A stretch of 64,000 nucleotides of DNA, taken from assembly GCF_000517425.1 (NCBI RefSeq), contig NZ_CP006569.1, forward strand, positions 2,966,760 through 3,030,759, given 5' to 3'. A program made the translations under genes and the position numbers. How positions within the stretch are numbered: the first letter of the stretch is position 1; each line of letters begins with the position of its first letter. Below, in pieces: positions 46,517-56,670 of the stretch. Below the pieces are notes generated by a model. It was not told the origin of the DNA. It made no database searches and saw only the letters and a list, made by a program, of their open reading frames with translations. This stretch comes from Sodalis praecaptivus. GTDB taxonomy: Bacteria > Pseudomonadota > Gammaproteobacteria > Enterobacterales > Enterobacteriaceae.

Positions 46517-49135
46517 TTAAGCGTCGGCCAGCGCCTTGGTTATTTTCTCAAACAGATCCCCGGAGAGATTCTCCAGCGCCTTGAGTTGCTCCAGCGCCGC
46601 GCGCATGAGGCGCTGACGCGGCGCATCATAGCGCTTGAGCCGAATCAAGGGCTCAACCATCCGCGAAGCAACCTGGGGATTGCGGGTATTCAACTCGGTC
46701 AGGATCTCGACCAAAAAGGCGTAACCGCTACCGTCCGCCGCATGGAACGCCGCCGGATTATTGGCGGCGAACGCGCCGATAAGCGCCCGAACGCGATTGG
46801 GATTATTCAGGCTAAAGGCGCGATGGGTAAGCAGCGATTTGACATGATCCAGCGCGTCCTCCGCCGGACTGGTCGCTTGCAGGCTGAACCATTTGTCCAT
46901 GACCAAACCGTCGTGGTGCCAGCGCTGGTCGAACTCCGCCAGCAGCGTGGCCTGGCAGGGTAACTGTGCCGCCACCGCCGCCGCCATTGCCGCCAGCGTG
47001 TCGGTCATGTTGTCGGCCTGATAGTATTGCTCGGTGGTAAGACGAACCGCACGATCGCGATCGCCAAACGCCAGATAGTGCAGGCAGCAGTTGCGCAGCG
47101 CGCGCAGGCCGATATCACGGTGCTCCACCCGATACTCACCAGAGGGGCTGGCGCGGTAGACCGCTAACAGTTCATCGCCAAGCTCGTTCGCCAGACAGCT
47201 GGTCAACGCGTCATGCACGCTGTGAATCGCTACCGGATCCACGCTATCAAACAAACCGGCCATTTCATTCTCGCTCGGCAGCGTCAGTATTTGCGCCGCC
47301 AGCGCCGGATCCAGCGCGGGATCAAGTAGAATACCGCGGAACGCGTCAGCCACATGCAGCGGCAGCGTCAGCGGCTGCCCCTCCTGATAGCGGGCCACGT
47401 TCAAGCGGATGTAGATAGACAGCAGGCTTTGCGCCGCGTCCCAGCGGGAGAAATCGCTGGTGGCGAAACGCATCAGGGTAATCAATTGCTGATCGCTATA
47501 GGGATAATCCAGCTTCACCGGCGCGGAGAATTCACGCAGCAGCGAGGGGATGGGCAGCGACGGGACATGATCGAAAATAAACGTCTGGACGCTTTCGGTC
47601 ACGTTCAACACCGAATTGACCGGCGCGCCGGCGTGCTGTAGCGGGATGACCTGTCCGTGGTTATCGTACAGTTCGATATCCAACGGAATATGCAGCGCCT
47701 GTTTTTCCTGCTGGTCCGGCGTCGGCGGCGTCATCTGCGTCACGTGCAGAGTGTATTGCTCCAGCTCAGCATTATAATCGTCGCGCACCGTCACCAGCGG
47801 CGTTCCCGACTGGCTGTACCAGCGGCGGAACAGCGTCAAATCGATATCGCCGGCCTCCTCCATCGCGACGACGAAATCTTCGCAGGTGGCGGCGCTGCCG
47901 TCGTGGCGGGAAACGTAGCGGCGCATCCCGGCCTGGAATTTTTCCTCCCCCAGCAGGGTATGCAGCATACGGATCACTTCGGCGCCCTTCTCATACACCG
48001 TCAGGGTGTAAAAGTTATTCATTTCAATCACTTTATCGGGACGAATGGGGTGCGCCATCGGGCTGGCGTCTTCGGCGAACTGCGCGCTGCGCATCACGCG
48101 TACATTGTTAATGCGATTGACGGCGCGCGAGCCGATATCCGAACTGAACTCCTGATCGCGGAATACGGTCAGGCCCTCTTTCAGACTCAGTTGGAACCAG
48201 TCGCGGCAGGTAATGCGATTGCCGGTCCAGTTATGGAAATATTCATGGCCGATGACCCGTTCGATATTGAGATAATCCACATCGGTGGCGGTTTGCGCCC
48301 GGGCCAGCACATATTTGGCGTTAAAGACGTTGAGCCCTTTATTCTCCATGGCGCCCATATTGAAGAAATCGACCGCCACCACCATATAGATATCCAGGTC
48401 ATACTCAAGACCGAAGCGGGTTTCGTCCCAGCGCATGGCGCGCTTGAGTGACGCCATCGCCCAGTCGGCGCGATCCAGGTTGCCGCGATCGACAAACAGC
48501 TCCAGCGCGACCTCCCTGCCGGAGCGGGTGGTAAAGCTGTCGCGCAACACATCAAAATCCCCCGCCACCAGCGCAAAGAGGTAACACGGTTTTGGAAAAG
48601 GATCTTCCCAGATGACCCAATGCCGGCCATCGCCGTTATCCCCGTAATCAATACGGTTGCCGTTGGAGAGCAGGAACGGATAGCGTTGCTTATCCGCCAA
48701 AATGCGCGTGGTGAACCGGGCCAGAACATCCGGACGGTCCAGATAAAAGGTAATATGGCGGAAACCTTCCGCCTCGCATTGGGTACAGAGCGCGTCGCCG
48801 GAAAGGTAAAGCCCTTCCAGGGCGGTATTATTGGCGGGATGGATCAGCGTTTTGATAGTCAAGGTAAAGGTGGCGGGCAACTGCTCAATGACCAATCCCG
48901 GGGCGTCCAGACGATAATGCGTCCATTCCTGGTCGTCCACCCGCAAACTCAGTAGGCGTAAATCTTCGCCGTTGAGCAGCAAGGGCGCGCCGGCCTGGCC
49001 CTGACGCACGACGGTGCTGGTTGCCGTAACGGTGGTATTTTCGGCCTCCAGATCAAAATCCAGGTGGATATCGGTAATCGTATAATCCGGCGCACGATAA
49101 TCATGGCGGTACTTGGCTTGCGGCTGTTGCGTCAT
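46517..49135 (-). CDS. pepN: Aminopeptidase N (M1 family)
   Basis: This 872-residue M1 metallopeptidase has the substrate-recognition motif GAMENKGLNVF and the zinc site HEYFHNWTGNR followed 18 residues later by Glu in LKEGLTVF (HExxH-x18-E). A beta-rich N-terminal domain and a long helical C-terminal domain complete the E. coli layout (870 residues). PepN is the main cytosolic aminopeptidase and helps finish ATP-dependent protein turnover. It is divergent from pncB. Confidence 0.98.
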   Translation of the reverse strand: MTQQPQAKYRHDYRAPDYTITDIHLDFDLEAENTTVTATSTVVRQGQAGAPLLLNGEDLRLLSLRVDDQEWTHYRLDAPGLVIEQLPATFTLTIKTLIHPANNTALEGLYLSGDALCTQCEAEGFRHITFYLDRPDVLARFTTRILADKQRYPFLLSNGNRIDYGDNGDGRHWVIWEDPFPKPCYLFALVAGDFDVLRDSFTTRSGREVALELFVDRGNLDRADWAMASLKRAMRWDETRFGLEYDLDIYMVVAVDFFNMGAMENKGLNVFNAKYVLARAQTATDVDYLNIERVIGHEYFHNWTGNRITCRDWFQLSLKEGLTVFRDQEFSSDIGSRAVNRINNVRVMRSAQFAEDASPMAHPIRPDKVIEMNNFYTLTVYEKGAEVIRMLHTLLGEEKFQAGMRRYVSRHDGSAATCEDFVVAMEEAGDIDLTLFRRWYSQSGTPLVTVRDDYNAELEQYTLHVTQMTPPTPDQQEKQALHIPLDIELYDNHGQVIPLQHAGAPVNSVLNVTESVQTFIFDHVPSLPIPSLLREFSAPVKLDYPYSDQQLITLMRFATSDFSRWDAAQSLLSIYIRLNVARYQEGQPLTLPLHVADAFRGILLDPALDPALAAQILTLPSENEMAGLFDSVDPVAIHSVHDALTSCLANELGDELLAVYRASPSGEYRVEHRDIGLRALRNCCLHYLAFGDRDRAVRLTTEQYYQADNMTDTLAAMAAAVAAQLPCQATLLAEFDQRWHHDGLVMDKWFSLQATSPAEDALDHVKSLLTHRAFSLNNPNRVRALIGAFAANNPAAFHAADGSGYAFLVEILTELNTRNPQVASRMVEPLIRLKRYDAPRQRLMRAALEQLKALENLSGDLFEKITKALADA

Positions 49136-49439
49136 AGTTAACCTTTAGGCATCAGTGTCGATTTCTGCCGTTAAGTCTATTCCTGTTAGCGGCAGGTTGC
49201 CATTGTAAAGCCCGGCAAGCGCGCTAAAATGCAGCGTTCGCGCAAAAAACAGCGCGGGCGGGCGGTAAAACCCGCCTAATGACCGGGCGACTAACCCGCG
49301 GGACGGCACGTTTGGTCCCGACGTTATCACGCCAACTGTGCTCTGATGTGACTACACTTATAGGATAACGCGGCTTTTCATGGCCGTTACCCCTTATCCG
49401 ACTGAGATGAGATGTCGTAAAAGGATGCTTGAACGCACC
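49136..49439. other. Divergent control region of pepN and pncB
   Basis: This 304-base gap has no gene. It must carry both promoters. I looked for a NadR box (TGTTTA-N6-TAAACA) in front of pncB and did not see one. Confidence 0.5.
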
Positions 49440-50648
49440 ATGAATGTTGCTACCGATCCGATTTTAACGTCGATACTCGACACTGATGCCTATAAATTCC
49501 ATATGCAGCAGGCCGTTTTTCATCGCTATTTCGATGTGACGGTGAGCGCGGAGTTCCGCTGCCGCGGGGACGATCTGCTGGGGGAATACGCCGCCGACAT
49601 TAGTGCCCAGATTGAGATGATGCGTAGTCTGAAATTGGACCAGGAGGAGTTTGCCTACCTGCGCGAACTGCCGTTTTTTCAAAGCGACTATCTTAACTGG
49701 CTGCGCCAGTTCCGCTTTGACCCGAGCCAGGTGCGCGTACGCAATCATCACGGCAAACTCGATATTCGCATTACCGGCCCCTGGCGCGACGTCATTTTAT
49801 GGGAAGTGCCGCTGCTGGCGGTAATAAGCGAAGTGGTGCACCGCCGCCGCTCGCCGCACATCGCCCCCGCCGCCGCGGTGGCGCAGTTGCAGCAGAAGCT
49901 GCGCTATTTTCGCCAGATTAGCGCGGATGTCGACCTGTCCCGCTTCAAGCTAATGGATTTCGGCACCCGCCGCCGCTTCTCGCGCCAGGTTCAGTTTGAG
50001 GTGGTTGCTGAACTACAGCGGACGTTTCCCTACCTTATCGGCACCAGCAATTACCAACTGGCGCGGGAATGCGGCCTGCCGCCGGTCGGCACCCAGGCGC
50101 ATGAATGGTTTCAGGCGCATCAGCAGATAAGCCCCGATCTGGCCAACAGCCAGCGCGCCGCCCTGCAGGCCTGGCTGGACGAATACCCCGACCAGTTGGG
50201 GATCGCGCTCACCGACTGTATCACCATGGATGCCTTTTTACGCGATTTCGGGCCGGCGTTTGCCCATGCCTATCAGGGTCTGCGGCACGACTCCGGCGAC
50301 CCGGTAGAATGGGGCGAGAAGGCCATTGCGCATTATGAACGGCTGGGTATCGATCCGCTCGGCAAAACGCTGGTGTTTTCCGACAGTCTCGATTTTGACA
50401 AGGCGCTGATGCTGTACCGCCATTTCTGGCAGCGCGTCAATCTCGTTTTTGGCATCGGCACCCGGCTGAGCTGCGATATCCCCGCCGTGAAGCCGCTGAA
50501 TATTGTCATCAAACTGGTAGAGTGCAACGGTAAACCGGTGGCGAAGCTCTCGGACAGCCCCGGGAAAACGATCTGTCACGATAAAGCCTTTGTTCGCGCC
50601 CTGCGTAAAGCGTTCGACGTGCCGCTGGTGGTTAAAAAGGCCAGTTGA
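49440..50648 (+). CDS. pncB: Nicotinate phosphoribosyltransferase
   Basis: From the ATG at 49440 the protein has 402 residues (E. coli 400) and starts [20 protein letters not shown]. Upstream in-frame ATGs (49380, 49425) would add residues not found in relatives, though AAAGG lies directly before 49425. Conserved parts are [41 protein letters not shown] and [13 protein letters not shown]. It joins nicotinate with PRPP in NAD salvage; the histidine phosphorylated by ATP lies after the GTSN motif. Confidence 0.95.
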   Translation: MNVATDPILTSILDTDAYKFHMQQAVFHRYFDVTVSAEFRCRGDDLLGEYAADISAQIEMMRSLKLDQEEFAYLRELPFFQSDYLNWLRQFRFDPSQVRVRNHHGKLDIRITGPWRDVILWEVPLLAVISEVVHRRRSPHIAPAAAVAQLQQKLRYFRQISADVDLSRFKLMDFGTRRRFSRQVQFEVVAELQRTFPYLIGTSNYQLARECGLPPVGTQAHEWFQAHQQISPDLANSQRAALQAWLDEYPDQLGIALTDCITMDAFLRDFGPAFAHAYQGLRHDSGDPVEWGEKAIAHYERLGIDPLGKTLVFSDSLDFDKALMLYRHFWQRVNLVFGIGTRLSCDIPAVKPLNIVIKLVECNGKPVAKLSDSPGKTICHDKAFVRALRKAFDVPLVVKKAS

Positions 50649-50955
50649 ACCGCCGGTCAAGCCGCGGCGGGTATGGGGTTGTTCCCCGTTTTGCACCGGG
50701 CAAAAGGTGGGTTGAGTCTTTCGCCAAGCCGCGGCAGGCATTTTCCGTTCACCCGTGATTGATGCGAAAGCGTCGGCGGAGACGGCGCGATGGCGCGTTT
50801 TAACACCCGTTTCCACCCTCATTTCCCGCCTAGACACCATCGCCGCCAGAAATATGCGATTTCCCCTTGTGGTCTTGCCGCCGCCAAGTAACATATTATG
50901 GTCCGTTAGCGGACTCACGGCCTTTTCCTATTTTAACTGAGTAAGAGAGTATTTT
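50649..50955. other. Gap between pncB and asnS
   Basis: This 307-base gap has no gene. It carries the asnS promoter near its right end (AT-rich from 50895) and AAGAGAG as the likely ribosome binding region. Confidence 0.5.
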
Positions 50956-52356
50956 ATGAGCGTAGTGCCTGTAGTCGATGTACTGCAAGGGCGCATGCCG
51001 GCTGACAGTGAAGTCACTGTACAGGGTTGGGTGCGTACCCGCCGAGATTCCAAAGCCGGAATCTCCTTTCTTGCCGTCTATGACGGTTCCTGCTTCGATC
51101 CTTTACAGGCCGTCATTAATAATACTCTGCCCAATTATCAGAACGACATTCTACGCCTGACCACCGGCTGCTCGGTATCGGTTACCGGCCGGGTAGTGGA
51201 ATCCTTAGGGGGCGGTCAGCGTTACGAAATACAGGCTCAGGCCGTTGAGGTGCTCGGCTGGGTCGACGATCCGGATACTTATCCCATGGCCGCCAAGCGC
51301 CATAGCGTGGAGTATCTGCGCGAAGTGGCCCATCTTCGCCCGCGTACCAACCTGATTGGCGCGGTGGCGCGAGTCCGCCACACCCTGGCGCAGGCCATTC
51401 ATCGTTTTATGGACGAGAAGGGTTTTTTCTGGGTGTCGACACCTTTGATTACCGCCTCCGATACCGAAGGCGCCGGCGAAATGTTCCGCGTTTCCACTCT
51501 CGATCTGGAAAATATACCGCGCACGGCCGATGGCAAAGTCAATTACGATGAAGATTTCTTTGGCAAAGAGGCCTTTTTAACCGTTTCCGGCCAGTTGAAC
51601 GGTGAAAGTTACGCCTGCGCCCTGTCAAAAATCTACACATTCGGTCCAACGTTCCGGGCGGAAAATTCCAATACCAGCCGCCATCTCGCCGAATTCTGGA
51701 TGGTTGAACCGGAAGTGGCCTTCGCCACCCTGGAGGATGCCGCCGGTCTTGCGGAAGCGATGCTCAAATATGTCTTTCAGGCGGTATTGACCGAGCGCGC
51801 CGATGATATGCAATTCTTCGCCGAGCGGGTCGACAAGGAAGCGATAAACCGTCTGAAACACTTTATTAGTGCAGATTTCGCGCAAGTGGACTACACCGAG
51901 GCGGTGACTATCTTGCAAAACTGTGGCCAGACATTTGAAAATCCGGTTTCCTGGGGCATTGACTTATCTTCGGAACATGAACGCTATTTGGCGGAAAAAC
52001 ATTTTAAAGCGCCGGTAGTAGTGAAAAATTATCCCAAGGATATCAAAGCGTTTTACATGCGCATGAATGACGATGGCAAAACCGTTGCCGCTATGGATGT
52101 GCTGGCCCCGGGCATCGGCGAAATCATTGGCGGATCCCAGCGCGAAGAGCGTTTAGACAGGCTGGATGCGCGTTTGGACGAAATGGGCCTCAACAAAGAA
52201 GATTACTGGTGGTATCGTGACTTGCGCCGCTATGGAACCGTTCCGCATGCAGGTTTTGGATTAGGTTTCGAGAGATTAATAGTTTATGTCACAGGAATGC
52301 AAAATATTCGTGATGTAATACCCTTCCCGCGAAGTCCACGCAATGCCAATTTCTAA
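50956..52356 (+). CDS. asnS: Asparaginyl-tRNA synthetase
   Basis: This 466-residue class IIb synthetase has an N-terminal OB anticodon-binding domain (about 17-100, [19 protein letters not shown]), motif 2 region [20 protein letters not shown] and motif 3 [12 protein letters not shown] near the C-terminus. It charges tRNA-Asn with asparagine. Its length equals that of the E. coli enzyme and no residue is missing from the motifs. A strong terminator follows. Confidence 0.98.
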   Translation: MSVVPVVDVLQGRMPADSEVTVQGWVRTRRDSKAGISFLAVYDGSCFDPLQAVINNTLPNYQNDILRLTTGCSVSVTGRVVESLGGGQRYEIQAQAVEVLGWVDDPDTYPMAAKRHSVEYLREVAHLRPRTNLIGAVARVRHTLAQAIHRFMDEKGFFWVSTPLITASDTEGAGEMFRVSTLDLENIPRTADGKVNYDEDFFGKEAFLTVSGQLNGESYACALSKIYTFGPTFRAENSNTSRHLAEFWMVEPEVAFATLEDAAGLAEAMLKYVFQAVLTERADDMQFFAERVDKEAINRLKHFISADFAQVDYTEAVTILQNCGQTFENPVSWGIDLSSEHERYLAEKHFKAPVVVKNYPKDIKAFYMRMNDDGKTVAAMDVLAPGIGEIIGGSQREERLDRLDARLDEMGLNKEDYWWYRDLRRYGTVPHAGFGLGFERLIVYVTGMQNIRDVIPFPRSPRNANF

Positions 52357-52398
52357 ATTTCGGCATTTAATATAAGAAAAACATATATATACGTCACC

Positions 52399-52428
52399 AA
52401 GGCCAGCTCTGCTGGCCTTTCTCTTTTT
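52399..52428 (+). terminator. asnS terminator
   Basis: A perfect nine-pair stem (AAGGCCAGC / GCTGGCCTT, loop TCT) runs into TCTCTTTTT, 43 bases past the asnS stop. Confidence 0.92.
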
Positions 52429-52464
52429 AAAGTTAGAGATATCTCACAAAGTTCCCTAAAAATT

Positions 52465-52520
52465 ACATTTAGACATACATTTTTTCCTCATGAAACATTA
52501 TTACGACATTTGTATCATTT
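52465..52520 (+). promoter_or_regulatory. Candidate OmpR-binding region upstream of ompF
   Basis: The stretch contains TGAAACATTATT and ACATTTGTATCATTT, which resemble OmpR box halves (T-rich, ACAT, GTATC) roughly 140-190 bases before the porin ATG. A 230-base leader region with no gene lies between the asnS terminator and the porin start. The match is by eye only. Confidence 0.35.
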
Positions 52521-52656
52521 TCGGGGTAGATTAACGACTCTGTGAATGGAACACTGCGTGCAGACACAGGAAGACACCAAACTCTCAATAATGTTTCGTA
52601 AGAAATTATTAGCGGCAGTGGCAGGTGTCCGAATAACACCAATGAGGGTAGTAATA

Positions 52657-53763
52657 ATGATGAAGCGCAATCTTCTTGCAGTGGTAATTCCGGCCTTATT
52701 GGCTGCCGGTGCCGCTAACGCGGCCGAAGTGTATAACAAAGATGGCAATAAATTAGACATCTACGGTAAGGCTGTCGGCCTGCACTACTTCTCCCACAGC
52801 GACAACAGCTACGGCGGCGACGGCGACCAGACTTATGCCCGTCTCGGCTTCAAAGGTGAAACTCAGATTACCGACCAGCTGACCGGTTTCGGCCAGTGGG
52901 AATACAACTTCCAGGGCAACAACTCCGAAAGCAGCGTCGACGCTCAGGACGGCAACAAAACCCGTCTGGCGTTCGCCGGTCTGAAATTTGGCGATGCCGG
53001 TTCATTCGACTACGGCCGTAACTACGGCGTTGTATATGACGCTATCGGCTGGACCGACATGCTGCCGGAATTCGGCGGTGACTCCGGCTACAGCGACAAC
53101 TTCATGGTGGGTCGTACCACCGGCGTCGCAACCTACCGCAACACCAACTTCTTCGGGTTGGTTGACGGCTGGGATTTCGCCGTACAGTACCAAGGCAAGA
53201 ACGATCGTGACGAAATCCGTCGCGCCAACGGCGATGGCTGGGGCGCATCTACCAGCTACACCTCCCCCATCGGTGTTGCTATCGTCGGTGCTTATGCATC
53301 TTCCGACCGTACCGATGCTCAGCAAAGCGCTTACTATGCTAACGGCAGCGAAAAAGCTCAGCAGTGGGCAGCCGGTCTGAAATATGACGCCAACAACGTT
53401 TACCTGGCCGCTATGTACGGTGAAACCCGTAACGCGACCTACATCTCCAACGCCAATCTGCAAATTGATGGCGCTGACGCGACCGGTTTTGCTAACAAAA
53501 CCCAGCTGATTGAATTGGTTGCTCAGTATCAGTTCGACTTCGGTCTGCGTCCGTCCGTCGCTTACGTGCAGTCGAAAGGTAAAGACATCGAAGGCATTGG
53601 CGATGTTGACCTGATCAAATACTTTGAAGTGGGCGCTACTTACTACTTCAACAAAAACATGTCCACCTATGTTGACTATATCATCAACCAGATTGATGAC
53701 GACAACCAGCTGGGCATCGGCAGCGGCGATACCGTTGCTCTGGGTCTGGTCTACCAGTTCTAA
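52657..53763 (+). CDS. ompF: Outer membrane porin OmpF
   Basis: This 368-residue general porin starts [20 protein letters not shown] with a signal peptide cleaved after ANA. I chose the ATG at 52657 because GAGGG lies upstream and E. coli OmpF starts MMKRN; an upstream frame to 52546 is not porin-like. The 16-strand barrel begins [19 protein letters not shown], loop L3 carries [16 protein letters not shown] (the eyelet), and the protein ends in VALGLVYQF with the terminal Phe needed for BAM insertion. The position between asnS and aspC identifies it as ompF rather than ompC. Confidence 0.96.
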   Translation: MMKRNLLAVVIPALLAAGAANAAEVYNKDGNKLDIYGKAVGLHYFSHSDNSYGGDGDQTYARLGFKGETQITDQLTGFGQWEYNFQGNNSESSVDAQDGNKTRLAFAGLKFGDAGSFDYGRNYGVVYDAIGWTDMLPEFGGDSGYSDNFMVGRTTGVATYRNTNFFGLVDGWDFAVQYQGKNDRDEIRRANGDGWGASTSYTSPIGVAIVGAYASSDRTDAQQSAYYANGSEKAQQWAAGLKYDANNVYLAAMYGETRNATYISNANLQIDGADATGFANKTQLIELVAQYQFDFGLRPSVAYVQSKGKDIEGIGDVDLIKYFEVGATYYFNKNMSTYVDYIINQIDDDNQLGIGSGDTVALGLVYQF

Positions 53764-53800
53764 TCCCCTTTCGGCCCTCTACGGCTGAAACCAGGATAGC

Positions 53801-53834
53801 GAAGGCAGGGTTTATACCCTGCCTTCTTTTTTTT
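53801..53834 (+). terminator. ompF terminator
   Basis: An eleven-pair stem (GAAGGCAGGGT / ACCCTGCCTTC, loop TTAT) is followed by eight Ts, 37 bases past the ompF stop. Confidence 0.95.
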
Positions 53835-53933
53835 GTGCCGTTGAAAAATGTGCGGTAAACGGTTGGCAAAGGGCTCTCGTAACGGTAACCTGATAGCACT
53901 TTTCGCACACTGTGACGTTTGGACACCTCTCCC

Positions 53934-55124
53934 ATGTTTGAATCAATCCCGGTCGCACCGGCGGACCCGATTCTCGGCCTGCTGGATGTCTTTCGCGCCG
54001 ATGATCGCCCGAATAAAATCAATCTTGGTATCGGCGTTTACAAAGATGAAACCGGTAATACGCCGGTGCTGACCAGCGTAAAAAAAGCGGAGTCGCTGCT
54101 GCTGGAAAATGAGACCAGCAAAAACTATCTGAGTATTGACGGCATCGCCGCCTTCGCCGCGGGCACGCAACGCCTTTTGTTCGGCGCCAACAGCGATATT
54201 ATCGCCAGCGCGCGGGCACGCAGCGCGCAAACCCCCGGCGGCACCGGCGCCCTGCGCGTGGCCGCGGATTTCCTGGCGCACAATACCGCCGTGCGCCGCG
54301 TTTGGGTAAGCAACCCTAGCTGGCCGAACCATAAAAACGTGTTTAGCGCGGCGGGATTGACGGTGTGCGATTACGCCTACTATGACGCCGTCACCCATAC
54401 GCTCGATTTTACGGCAATGTTGGCGTCCCTAAGCCAGGCGCAGGCCGGCGACGTCGTCTTGTTCCACGGTTGCTGCCATAATCCGACCGGCATCGACCCC
54501 ACCGAACAGCAATGGCGCGAACTGGCGGCGCTGTCGGCCCGACAGGGCTGGCTGCCGCTGTTCGATTTCGCCTATCAGGGTTTCGCCCACGGCCTGGAGG
54601 AAGATGCGGCGGGTTTGCGGATTTTTTGCGAAGCGCATCAGGAGCTTATCGTGTGCAGCTCCTTTTCAAAAAATTTCGGCCTGTATAATGAACGCGTCGG
54701 CGCCTGCACTCTCATTGCGCCAGACAGCGCGATTGCCGATCGCGCCTTCAGCCAGTTGAAAGCCATCATTCGCGCCAATTACTCCAACCCGCCGGCGCAC
54801 GGCGCCGCCGTTGTCACCACCATTTTGGCCGACGACGTGCTGCGTGCCATGTGGGAGCAGGAGTTGAGCGGTATGCGCGAGCGCATTCAGCGTATGCGCC
54901 AACTGTTCGTCAACACCCTTCTGGACAAAGGTGCGCGGCAGGACTTTAGCTTTATCAACCGGCAAAACGGCATGTTCTCCTTTAGCGGCCTGACCCAGGA
55001 GCAGGTGCTAAAGCTGCGGGACCAATCGGGCATTTATGTGGTGAATTCGGGCCGCATCAACGTGGCCGGAATGACGCCGGATAACATGGCGCCGCTGTGC
55101 GAAGCGATCGTGGCGGTGCTATAA
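53934..55124 (+). CDS. aspC: Aspartate aminotransferase
   Basis: This 396-residue class I aminotransferase has the same length as E. coli AspC and starts [20 protein letters not shown]. The PLP lysine lies in [15 protein letters not shown], substrate and cofactor residues in [11 protein letters not shown] and [11 protein letters not shown], and the C-terminal arginine in [10 protein letters not shown]. It interconverts aspartate/oxaloacetate and glutamate/2-oxoglutarate. An upstream in-frame ATG at 53919 would add five residues. Confidence 0.96.
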   Translation: MFESIPVAPADPILGLLDVFRADDRPNKINLGIGVYKDETGNTPVLTSVKKAESLLLENETSKNYLSIDGIAAFAAGTQRLLFGANSDIIASARARSAQTPGGTGALRVAADFLAHNTAVRRVWVSNPSWPNHKNVFSAAGLTVCDYAYYDAVTHTLDFTAMLASLSQAQAGDVVLFHGCCHNPTGIDPTEQQWRELAALSARQGWLPLFDFAYQGFAHGLEEDAAGLRIFCEAHQELIVCSSFSKNFGLYNERVGACTLIAPDSAIADRAFSQLKAIIRANYSNPPAHGAAVVTTILADDVLRAMWEQELSGMRERIQRMRQLFVNTLLDKGARQDFSFINRQNGMFSFSGLTQEQVLKLRDQSGIYVVNSGRINVAGMTPDNMAPLCEAIVAVL

Positions 55125-55238
55125 CCGCCGGTTGAGCTGTCTGAAGCGGCCGCCGGCGGCGCGTCGGTGGGTGAAACGATGACGCTGTCATGGCGGTTGG
55201 CGCAACGGCAGCAACCGCCATGAAGCGCTAACCGACGG

Positions 55239-55868
55239 CTACTGCAGGAAAGGGTTTGTGCGGCGCTCGTGGCCCAGCGTCGACATGGGGCCATGGCCGG
55301 GCAGAAAGGCAATGTCATCCGCCAACGGCATGAGCTGATGATGGATCGAACGCATCAGCGTCGCGCTATCGCCGCCCGGCAGGTCGGTACGACCGATGCC
55401 GCCATTGAACAGCACGTCCCCCATCAACATGAACTTCGCCGCTTTGTTCCAAAATACCACATGCCCCGGTGAATGACCGGGGCAATGCAGTACGCTAAAC
55501 GACAATGTCCCGACGCTCACCGTATCGCCGTCCGCAAGCCAGCGATCGGGCACCAAGGGCGGAATGCTTTCCACGCCAAACATTTGGCACTGCCCCGGCA
55601 AATTCGCCAGCAGCGGTTCATCGTCGCGATGGGGACCGACCAGGGGCACGCGATAGAACGCCGCGAGCTCGCTGGCGGCACCGACATGATCCAAATGACC
55701 GTGCGTCAGCCATATTTCTTTTACCGTTACGCCCAGCGCCGCGACTTCCTGACGCAACCGCTGCGCTTCACCGCCGGGATCCACCAGCGCCGCTTCACCG
55801 GTCTGCTCGCACCAAACCAAAGAACAATTCTGGCTGAATGCCGTTACCGGCATGATGTGATATTTCAT
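55239..55868 (-). CDS. gloC: Hydroxyacylglutathione hydrolase GloC (type II glyoxalase II)
   Basis: This 209-residue metallo-beta-lactamase-fold enzyme has the metal site THGHLDHVG, a second histidine in [10 protein letters not shown], an Asp in [15 protein letters not shown] and a last His in [12 protein letters not shown]. It hydrolyses S-lactoylglutathione, completing methylglyoxal detoxification begun by glyoxalase I, which ties it to mgsA at 19.3 kb. AGGA precedes the ATG. It is convergent with aspC. Confidence 0.95.
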   Translation of the reverse strand: MKYHIMPVTAFSQNCSLVWCEQTGEAALVDPGGEAQRLRQEVAALGVTVKEIWLTHGHLDHVGAASELAAFYRVPLVGPHRDDEPLLANLPGQCQMFGVESIPPLVPDRWLADGDTVSVGTLSFSVLHCPGHSPGHVVFWNKAAKFMLMGDVLFNGGIGRTDLPGGDSATLMRSIHHQLMPLADDIAFLPGHGPMSTLGHERRTNPFLQ

Positions 55869-55942
55869 ACTGCATCCTGTCTGACCTTTTGCACCCGATT
55901 ATACGGCGAAACGGCGCCGGTGTTGACAGGAATTGCGGCGCG

Positions 55943-56491
55943 TTACCAGGTGCGCGCCGGCCCGGTATCGATATGGACGAAATTACTGCGCGGATAGTAT
56001 CCCACGCCGCCCATGCGCAGCTTGAGCGCCGCTTTACGGATCATGCTAAGCGGCGTGCCCTCAATATGGAAATCCATGGCTTTGCCCAGCGTATGATAAC
56101 TGTGCTTCGCCACGCCCTCGCTTTTTGCCCGCAGTGAATTATTGGTCTGTACCGTTCGATAACCGGAAATAAGCTGCACCGGCTTGCTGGTTTGCAGCAC
56201 CGTTTGCAGACGATAAAGATGATCAAAAAGCTGCGGATCGATTTCGGTGATCTTATTGGCGCGAAAATCGCGGAAAAAATGATTTAATCGGCTAAGCTCG
56301 CTTTGATCATAGCTTTTACCATTGAAAAATTCCGTTTTTAGCGTTTCACCCGTATGCAAATTATTCAGGGTAAGCATGCGCGGGCGGGGCGTGGAGAGCG
56401 TGGCGAAAGCGGTGCCGGGAAGCAGCGCCAGCCCGGCGGCAGCCGTTCCGAACACCAGCAGTTGACGGCGTAGATGATTAATATGATCCAT
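55943..56491 (-). CDS. mepK: Murein endopeptidase MepK (YcbK)
   Basis: This 182-residue protein matches E. coli YcbK. A twin-arginine type signal (HLRRQLLVFGTAAAGLALLP) exports it. The M15-like peptidase domain has zinc and catalytic residues in KHSYHTLGKAMDFHIEG and NFVHIDTGPARTW. MepK cuts meso-DAP 3-3 crosslinks in peptidoglycan, the bonds made by the neighbouring gene product LdtD. I chose the ATG at 56491 for the signal sequence; the ribosome binding site there is weak, and a longer frame to 56578 is less likely. Confidence 0.93.
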   Translation of the reverse strand: MDHINHLRRQLLVFGTAAAGLALLPGTAFATLSTPRPRMLTLNNLHTGETLKTEFFNGKSYDQSELSRLNHFFRDFRANKITEIDPQLFDHLYRLQTVLQTSKPVQLISGYRTVQTNNSLRAKSEGVAKHSYHTLGKAMDFHIEGTPLSMIRKAALKLRMGGVGYYPRSNFVHIDTGPARTW

Positions 56492-56670
56492 GGGCAAAGT
56501 AACCAGTCGGCAGAGTTGATGAACAAATGCACAATAGCGCACCGCCCGAACCATAACCGTCTGGGTGGGCCACGTCAATCACTCAAGCGTCAGGATTTGC
56601 AAAAGCTCACAAAGTAGTCTACGCGGGCGCCCGATCGGTCCCGCGCATAAATTCACCGGCGTTCAGCGGC

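Noticed and set aside
49136-49439. NadR operator in front of pncB
   Set aside because: No TGTTTA/TAAACA dyad was found by eye.
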